DNA from: Siphonodentalium dalli
Lineage: Eukaryota > Mollusca > Scaphopoda > Gadilida > Siphonodentaliidae
NCBI GenBank assembly: GCA_032622095.1
Contig: CP136068.1
Span: forward strand, 49,718,443 to 49,782,442
Length of the DNA stretch: 64,000 nucleotides
Direction: 5' to 3'
Positions within the stretch are counted from its first letter, which is position 1. Each line of letters starts with the position of its first letter. The notes beneath the pieces were generated by a model that ran no database searches, was not told the DNA's origin, and saw nothing but the letters and a program-made list of their open reading frames with translations. This document shows, one piece after another, positions 57,055-64,000 of this stretch. The position numbers and the translations under genes were made by a program.

Positions 57055-58463
57055 AGTTGAAACCTGTCACTAAGACCTCTAGTTATTGATTGATTAAGTG
57101 TTATCAATTCTTTGTTTCTAATTGGCTAGTGGCAAGTGATCACTCAAGTGTGTTGAACATGTTCCTGCTATTTCGGCTGTTCTTAGTTTCATTTCTTGGT
57201 AAATGTAAGCACGCATCTTGTTGATTTCTCTAGGTACTTGTGCACTGAGGGTTAGCAGTATGGTTATTGGCAGGACAGCCCTATCCGAAAGAAATCTAAT
57301 GCAACATCGATATTCCCTTATAAATTGTAAAATGTATTGAATAGTTTTCATGTACATTTTTAGGCATTCTGCAAAGGTGTGGTCATACCACTTGATGCTG
57401 CTGTCAATCTAGTAATCGAGAAATTTATGTTATGGCTCTTTTTTGTTACCGTTTGTTTATTAGCAATAAATATATCCCGCTTTAAGGAGGAATTATTTAC
57501 AATTGTGCATAGAATTTCTTCAAATCACACGATCGGAATGTTTGTAATTTTCATAAAGAATTGCTTTCAATGGGCAAATAGCTGGCATACTCACATATTT
57601 CACATGATGTAGGCACACAGTATGTCGTAAAGTTCTGTACTGAACATTCAACGATCTGTTCCCTTAGGAAATGTTAAGATAACAAGTTCAACAAACCACC
57701 ACAGGTTATTTGTTGAACTTATAATCTGAACATTTCCCAACAAAGAATATTAATAATTCTGCGCTTATATTAGCTTTTCCTCAGGCTGTCTTCTGCTCTT
57801 ATTACCTGAACATTCCTCTCTATTAATAATTGACCACTCCAATCTATACTTTTATAATTGATCCAGTATAGAAATGGTTGATGGAATAGCATTATCTATA
57901 GCCAACTATTATAGATGAACATACATGAAACTATAATATTTGCATTCAGGATGTGCCAGAAACAAAAGGTATATTTCACTGATGCATACCTTAATCAGTG
58001 CTACATCCGGAATCCTGTGTACCATAGGACTTGCGGGAAGGAAATGAAAGGTGATCACTTGTTCAGTTGTGATCTCTTGTTGAGTGCGGATTCCCTGATA
58101 TAGTCTGCTGTATCCTTCCACAAATCCACTTGAGATTACATATTGAATATGCAGAATACCCTGCTTTCCTAGTGTCAACCCACCCCCCCCCCCCCCCCCC
58201 CCCAGAACTGAGCTCGACCTGGAGCATATAAATGCACCATAAGAAAAGTCTTGGTCTGAGAAATGCAACTCTATCTCATGCCTATTTACAGGGAACAATG
58301 TGTTGGTGATAAGTTCACTAGTGTTACCCTACTTTTGACTTCCATTTAGGTCGTCTCTTTGGGAGATGCAGGAGCACCACCCAGAACTGAGGAAAAAAAT
58401 AATTGTGTGCTGTCTACGATGGCTGGAGTCATGCTTATGAAGTTATGTGGATACTTTGGTTTC
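57055..58463. other. Downstream of CENP-A; weak exon candidate
   Basis: A C run at 58183-58203. At 58352, TTTTGACTTCCATTTAG precedes an open stretch SSLWEMQEHHPELRKKIIVC to a stop near 58439. It looks protein-like but has no partner exon I can name. Confidence 0.25.
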
Positions 58464-58715
58464 TTAACCCTTCCATGACTGGAACTTCCTGAAATGTTTC
58501 AAAAAACCTTTGCCAATTCATTCTCTTATATATGCGAGTCTCCCATAGGGAGCCTCGCATATATAAATAGAGCGCATCGGCCTGACAATATTTACCTTGA
58601 CCTTGTTAGCCAGTGCATTCTCTTATATATGCGAGGCTCCCTCATTTATAAGAGAAAGCACTGGCACAGGATATTTAATTCTGCACCAGCACAGCTCCCA
58701 TCATGAAAGGGTTAA
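58464..58715. mobile_element. 252-bp TTAA hairpin MITE
   Basis: TTAACCCTTCCATGACTGG / CCCATCATGAAAGGGTTAA with two ATTCTCTTATATATGCGAG hairpins and CTTGACCTTGTTAGCCAG between. Confidence 0.85.
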
Positions 58716-59339
58716 GTTTCCACAGCAGAAAAGCCATACCCTATATAAAGTATGAATTAACACATAGTAGCTCCCCTGCTGAATGTTGTAGTATCATAGC
58801 TGGCACTCGATGTGTTAAAGATTTTAAAGATGACTGCCTGGATTGAAAGATAAAAACTTGTCAATATAATCATCATCATGGCTCGAAAGCTTATTGAAAA
58901 TAAATTAATTATGCTCAGTTGAGTCAGTTATCAGGGCTAAACCAGCTGGTGAAATCGGTTGTGATAATACCAGTATTATCTCAACCGATTTCACTAGGGT
59001 ATCAACTGGGTTGGCAAGTGATGGATTGTTCAATGATACAACATATTTTATTATATCTGACATCATAATCATTGCAGTCATCATCTCAATTGTTGTCATG
59101 ATCATCTTCATTGTGGTAGATAGAATCATCACATTAATAATAGTGTCTCATACAGTGGGGCATGACATTTTTATACCCCCCCCCCCCCATGAATGATGTT
59201 GATTGTGGATATACTGAATGACTTGTCCTCTGCCTGTCTGCGCAGAAATATGCTTTAAACAGTTTTCACGCTGGCCCAAAAAAGCTAGTAGCCAATATTT
59301 TATCCATTTCCAGATTTCGTTTATCCAAATGAAAACATT

Positions 59340-59714
59340 TTAACCCTTTACCCAACAAACCGGCCAAAACCGGCCAAATAAAGCTTCAACAGCCTAAAAT
59401 ATCTTCGGTCTGTCTCAATAGAACCATACAAATATGGATATCATTGGAACCGGCTCCTTGACCACATTGTGACAGTTACAGTTATGCCCTGTGCCAATGC
59501 ATTCTCTTATATATGCGAGTCGACCATAGGTCGCCTCGCATATATAAGAGAATGCATTGGCCTAAAAAAAAAATTCTTACATTCTTTAACAATTTTATAA
59601 TTTTTAATGTGTTAAGCCAATGCATTCTCTTATATATGCGAGGCGACCTATGGTTGACTCGCATATATAAGAGAATGCATTGGCACAGGGCCGTTCTGTT
59701 TGGTAAAGGGTTAA
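59340..59714. mobile_element. 375-bp TTAA hairpin MITE
   Basis: Close relative of 31093-31556. TTAACCCTTTACCCAACAAA ... TGTTTGGTAAAGGGTTAA, two hairpins. Confidence 0.9.
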
Positions 59715-60212
59715 GCCACTTATTCCCCAGGTGTAATCGACATTTAATAACACATATTTTGTTCAGATATTGCCTCTGTTACTATAAATGATTCAATATC
59801 AGTAAAATCAATATTAGAACATTGAAATAACGTAATCACACACAGCTTCAAATCGCAGTGAGGTGACTATCGTGACAACTGCAATTAGCTGCATTCATGC
59901 CAATTAGATCCGTGACAAAGACAATGTGAGGCCAATGCCACTGTCTTCTATGTACGCTGTCTATGTATGCCGGGGGGAAATGACCATTTGTTTCGCCTTT
60001 TGACATGTTATTTAGCCATTTCTATTTATTTATCGCATTTGGCTAACGGCAGCGCAAAGACTGGCTTTCAGGTGTCTTGAGATTTAGGATGGCCATTACA
60101 CTCCTCCGCACATAGAAGTGGGCATTTATTTGCACTCTCAGATTTTCTGGACTGCTAGATTTATTGATTTATGGATAATACAGAGATAGAACAACACAAG
60201 TGAGTGAACTGG

Positions 60213-60313
60213 TTAACGTTATTGCATGAGTTTGTTGTCACGTGATGGTAAAAATGAGAACCATAAGTTCGAGTTTTACCTCGCTACACGAAAAATGCGT
60301 GCAATAACGTTAA
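60213..60313. mobile_element. 101-bp TTAA-ended inverted repeat
   Basis: TTAACGTTATTGCATGA / CGTGCAATAACGTTAA, with inner GTAAAAATGAGAACC / GAGTTTTACC. Confidence 0.6.
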
Positions 60314-60600
60314 CATCTTGACAAAAATGTGTTCAATGTTTATTGCACACTCTGAATATTGTAGCTTGTAATATACTGAAATTTAGGTTGATACTGTTTT
60401 ATTTAGTTGGAACAAACGTGTGCTTTATGCAGACTATACTATTTAGTGAAGAAGTTTTCCGTTAAAGTTGACTTTGCCATTGAAATTGTTGACACAATCC
60501 ATTTGTATTGTTCAAGAACATTACAAATTATTTTATTGAAAGTTTTCGCGGAAAGTATCATGCTAACATTTTTATAATGGATTAAGTAGACACTGGACAC

Positions 60601-60800
60601 TGTTGCTTTGGCTACTTAACCACCAGATAGCAAACAGTTATCGCCACTATGTTGCTTTGGTGACTTAACCACCAGATAGCAAACAGTTATCGCCACTATG
60701 TTGCTATGGTGACTTAACCACCAGATAGCAAACAGTTATCGCCACTATGTTGCTATGGTAACCTAACCACCAGATAGCAAACAGCTATCTCCACTTTCCA
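60601..60800. repeat. 49-bp tandem repeat, four copies
   Basis: TGTTGCTTTGGTGACTTAAC, CACCAGATAGCAAACAGTTA and TCGCCACTA repeat from 60601, 60650, 60699 and 60748. Confidence 0.95.
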
Positions 60801-60899
60801 TCAGATATGATTATTCTTGCCAAATGAGATTTATTTTTGTATCTGACAAAAATTTGTGTATGGCAATACAATGTACAGACATCACCTCATTTAAATGTA

Positions 60900-61112
60900 C
60901 AGTAATGCCCCAAATAATCGACCCCTTAACCACAGCAGAATTATGGGTAACTTTTCAGGATTTAGTCGGAAATATGGCTTGTTGCCATTCAATCGAAAGC
61001 TCTCCCTGAGAGCTTTCCGATGAATGGCAACTAGCCATATTTCCGACTAAATCCTGAAAAGTTACCCATAATTCTGCTGTGGTTAAGGGGCCGATTACTT
61101 AGGGCATTACTG
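60900..61112. mobile_element. CAGTAATGCCC MITE, full length, TA target
   Basis: TA + CAGTAATGCCCCAAATAATC ... GATTACTTAGGGCATTACTG + TA; 213-bp palindrome with central CTCTCCCTGAGAG. Confidence 0.92.
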
Positions 61113-61511
61113 TATTTGTCCTAATTTTAACAGTGCCAGTTCCTATGGGGTTATTTTTTATTTGAACATGAAATTTTATTTATCGATCATGATCTAGATT
61201 TGAAATAAAGGAAGAAAAAAATCAGGTAGTGCACTTGTAGAATGGAGTATTCACTATAGTAGGTTTCTTTCCTATCAACAAATGTGAGTTTAAAGGTACT
61301 GAAGGCATTGAAACATGTGGGTACATATGAAATAACATAGTGGTAAAAGTCGGATAAACAAACGATTGTGGAAATACGTATTTATTTTTATTCATATCAA
61401 TATTCTCTGTCATAGCAGACACATCTGGTGTTTGGGGGAATAAATTCAGATTCCGATTCTGTAAAATAACTACTCACATGACCAACACCAACGGCCAAAT
61501 GACTACCCAAC

Positions 61512-61563
61512 AGAAGACTGATGAAGGGCGAAATGACTTCGCCGAAATATCTCAAGGTATATA
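61512..61563 (+). ncRNA. Hammerhead-ribozyme-like motif (unproven)
   Basis: CTGATGA at 61518-61524, a 6-bp hairpin GGCGAA-ATGAC-TTCGCC at 61527-61543, then GAAA at 61544-61547 and a short hairpin ATATC-TCAA-GGTAT. The two conserved boxes and stem II fit a hammerhead core, but two extra bases (AG) sit between CTGATGA and stem II, and stem I is not evident. Confidence 0.25.
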
Positions 61564-61785
61564 AATTTTATGCTCGGAGTCAGGAATAATCAATCGTAAT
61601 CAAATCCAGAGCAGGGAAGCAACTTATTTAGTTGAATAGATATACTGTGTTCAATATCAATTCTCCCCCAATAATGAGATGTTGCATGTTGAAACGATTG
61701 ATATACAGTATAAACATCAACTGTTATAGTAAATTACTGTTTTCACTATCTTTACTTGCGAAGCGCACACTAGCGTTTTCAGATA

Positions 61786-62004
61786 CAGTAATGCCCTAAT
61801 TAATCGACTCCTTTAACCACAGCAGAATTATGGGTAACTTTTCAGGATTTAGTCGGAAATATGGCTTTAATATTGCCATTCATCGGAAAGCTCTCGGGGA
61901 GAGCTTTCCGATGAATGGCAACAAGCCATATTTCCGACTAAATCCTGAAAAGTTACCCATAATTCTTCTGTGGTTAAAGGAGTCGATTAATTAGGGCATT
62001 ACTG
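61786..62004. mobile_element. CAGTAATGCCC MITE, full length, TA target
   Basis: TA + CAGTAATGCCCTAATTAATC ... GATTAATTAGGGCATTACTG + TA; palindrome with central AGCTCTCGGGGAGAGCT. Confidence 0.92.
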
Positions 62005-62299
62005 TAAGATGATTAAATCTTGAAAGTGAACATTAGAAAAGGTCAAAGCAATGAAATTTATTCTGCAAAACACAGATGTTCAACTGATTATTGGAATCAC
62101 GATTGCCTTATGATGTTTGAAGACAAAATTCAGCAGTTAATGTTTGCATAACAATTGTTTCAACATGGAGAATATGGTTATTGGACAATAATGATGTATA
62201 TAAGAACAAAGTTGATCTATTTTTTTCACAAAATTCTCCTTGATAAGGATGATTTTACAGAGGTTTATAATTTTTCATATGTACCCACTGTGAAGGTCC

Positions 62300-62460
62300 T
62301 TAACCCTTCATATATAAGAGAATGAATTGGCCTAATAACATTTGCCTTGACCTTGTAAGCCAGAGCATTCTCTTATATATGCGAGGCTCCCTATGGGAAA
62401 CTCGCATATCACAGGATCTTTAATTCTGTACCAGCACCTCTCCCGTCATGAAAGGGTTAA
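62300..62460. mobile_element. 161-bp TTAA hairpin MITE
   Basis: TTAACCCTTCATATATAAGA ... TCATGAAAGGGTTAA; internally deleted relative of 58464-58715. Confidence 0.8.
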
Positions 62461-62754
62461 AGTATATGTAAATTATCTCGTTTATGAACCCACACCATTT
62501 AAAGATGGATTATCTCATCACGTTTTATATAGTTTCCAGGGTATAAACTAATAAATATGAGTCAAAGTCCTGTCCATAAAAGATACTTAAATCAATAAAT
62601 GAGATGTGACACTAACTGCAGCTTCTAGGCCTGCGATAATGTTTCACGTAACTATGCCTTGATTTAAAGAAATAGTCCCAGATAAATAAGACTCTTTGAC
62701 ATATTTAATGGCGTAAATTTAATGAAATAACTTTTCAAACTATATCAATTTCAG

Positions 62755-62841
62755 TCACAGACACCGATTCTTCTTCATTCCTCGTCCCCTGATTCCGAAT
62801 CTACAAACTGGAAGTCAACGGTCACGTTTGCGCAACAATAA
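62755..62841 (+). CDS. Weak candidate terminal exon
   Basis: TATCAATTTCAG ends at 62754, followed by 28 codons (SQTPILLHSSSPDSESTNWK...) and TAA. Composition is protein-like. No upstream exon, poly(A) signal or family is recognised. A similar stretch after TTTTGTTTTCATTCAG at 63766 reads SPFVVMGLIGSRLDRVKHC and stops. Confidence 0.2.
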   Translation, partial: SQTPILLHSSSPDSESTNWKSTVTFAQQ

Positions 62842-63257
62842 TACATTTGGGTACACCTGGTACTATTTCCTGTTAAACAATGACCATTGTATATCATTAT
62901 TATAGAATGTAATAAGATGCGATAATCAATTGGGACATTTTTTCATTGCTATTTTTAGAACAGACTATCATGAAACTTTCAGGTAATCTCAGATAGAGAT
63001 GCTTGCTATGCCCTGAACATTCCAGCGAACAGTAAAATTACCCAAATTGATTGAATGTTTTATACCAGAAAATTTGAAAATAAAATCAATATTAGTTGAT
63101 AGAAGCATTTCCCGATAGGGCTCTTCAATTCATAATTATTATTTTATACCCAGGAAACTATATAAAACTTGTGATAGGAAGAGATAGGATTTTGATCCTC
63201 ATAATATTAGGAATTTCAGCAAAGCTTATAATTACTAGACTTAATTTGTATGAAGCG

Positions 63258-63608
63258 TTAAAGGGGTACTGTACACTAAATCCGGCCATTTATGGGACCA
63301 TCTTCATTTATACTCAAAAGAATATATGCAACAAATGAATGAATTTGAGCCATGGATTAGTGCAAAATAAACTCATGTTCTCTATGAATGATGCAAACAA
63401 CATGGTAATTATAATGAAAATGAATTTATGACTCCAGCCATTTATTCATTTTCATTAGAATTATGTTGTTTGTATCGTTCATAGAGCACATGAGTGTATT
63501 TTACACTAATCCATGGCTCAAATTCATTCATTTGTTGCATATTTTCTTTGGAGTATAAATGAAGATGGTCCCATAAATGGCCGGATTTAGTGTACAGTAC
63601 CCCTTTAA
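63258..63608. mobile_element. 351-bp TTAA-flanked MITE with 110-bp arms
   Basis: TTAA + AGGGGTACTGTACACTAAAT ... ATTTAGTGTACAGTACCCCT + TTAA. The arms stay paired through TTTGAGCCATGGATTAGTG. Target and ends suggest the piggyBac group. Confidence 0.92.
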
Positions 63609-63919
63609 AATAGATAATAAAATGATTTTAGAGAAGATATCAAATTTTACCAATTGTGTTGCATCATCATCCAATCATGTACATAATGTTCTTAATAAGT
63701 TGTAATTTTATTGTTTTATTGAAAATAAAATATTGATAAAGACTCTGCCATTTTGTTTTCATTCAGTCACCGTTTGTGGTCATGGGATTGATTGGATCCC
63801 GTCTTGATAGGGTTAAACATTGTTTGACCATTTCCTACCCAATGTAATGGGTGTGTAATATTTAGTTTTTACTTTCTTTGTTTTCAACCTGAGTTTTGTC
63901 TAAGATATATCATCATATC

Positions 63920-64000
63920 AGATAAATGTAAATATGTAGCACCCACACACGCTGTGCCCAGAATTTGCTTTTCAGCGACATAACGCTAAGAATAATTTAT
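63920..64000. repeat. Dispersed repeat running off the window
   Basis: GCGACATAACGCTAAGAATA + ATTTAT with preceding CACACACGCTGTG-like text matches 50645-50715. Confidence 0.7.

Noticed and set aside
57379..57612. 77-codon hydrophobic frame after a TTTTTAG site
   Set aside because: AT-rich sequence gives hydrophobic codons by default; no donor, family or repeat supports it.
60213..60313. tRNA-like element because of a GTTCGAG box
   Set aside because: No cloverleaf or A box; the segment is a simple inverted repeat with TTAA ends.

Overview
This is animal nuclear DNA. It is AT-rich and gene-poor, with intron-split coding sequence and many transposon remnants, and it has no bacterial, organellar or CRISPR features. 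The mix of repeats (ACATGTAC-rich DNA, 160-bp arrays built around an AAGATGG...CCATCTT core, a short retroposon with a CAAA-repeat tail, TTAA- and TA-flanked hairpins) suggests a marine invertebrate, perhaps a mollusc or another lophotrochozoan. That placement is an inference.

The one well-supported gene is a centromeric histone H3 (CENP-A/cenH3) on the + strand. It has four small coding exons at 38200-38422, 41768-41880, 51159-51230 and 56430-56567. The splice sites are consensus, the phases match, and together they encode 181 residues. From residue 86 to 175 it aligns with histone H3 without a gap and carries CENP-A-type residues, but its loop 1 is no longer than that of H3 and its normally near-invariant third helix is altered. 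Intron 1 opens with a 2.7-kb satellite of 40-bp monomers that has a 10-monomer (400-bp) higher-order repeat. Intron 2 holds a roughly 6.8-kb element with long inverted arms around antisense Ty3/Gypsy gag and protease remnants. The exon 3 donor lies in a local duplication of exon 3 sequence.

Layout: 1-9.7 kb, CTTAAG-array transposons and TTAA hairpins. 9.7-13 kb, a broken LINE reverse transcriptase (- strand) and a TA MITE. 13.6-16.8 kb, tandem arrays around an unidentified 418-residue reading frame (- strand) with a 107-residue internal duplication. 16.8-22 kb, more CTTAAG elements (one with a nested TTAA element), a THAP-like fragment and a possible small membrane-protein exon. 23-25 kb, a palindromic element with a Crypton/DUF3504-like fragment and a Mutator-like MITE. 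27-30 kb, a TA-flanked element with internal minisatellite and a Gypsy protease fragment. 31-37.4 kb, an array invaded by an 8-bp-TSD hAT element, a second TIR element and a SINE-like retroposon. 38-56.6 kb, the CENP-A gene. 56.6-64 kb, TTAA hairpins, a 49-bp tandem repeat, two further MITEs and a few weak exon candidates.

Most of the longer open frames in the window are by-products of repeats. The CENP-A exons are all short, and the satellite frames next to exon 1 are not coding.
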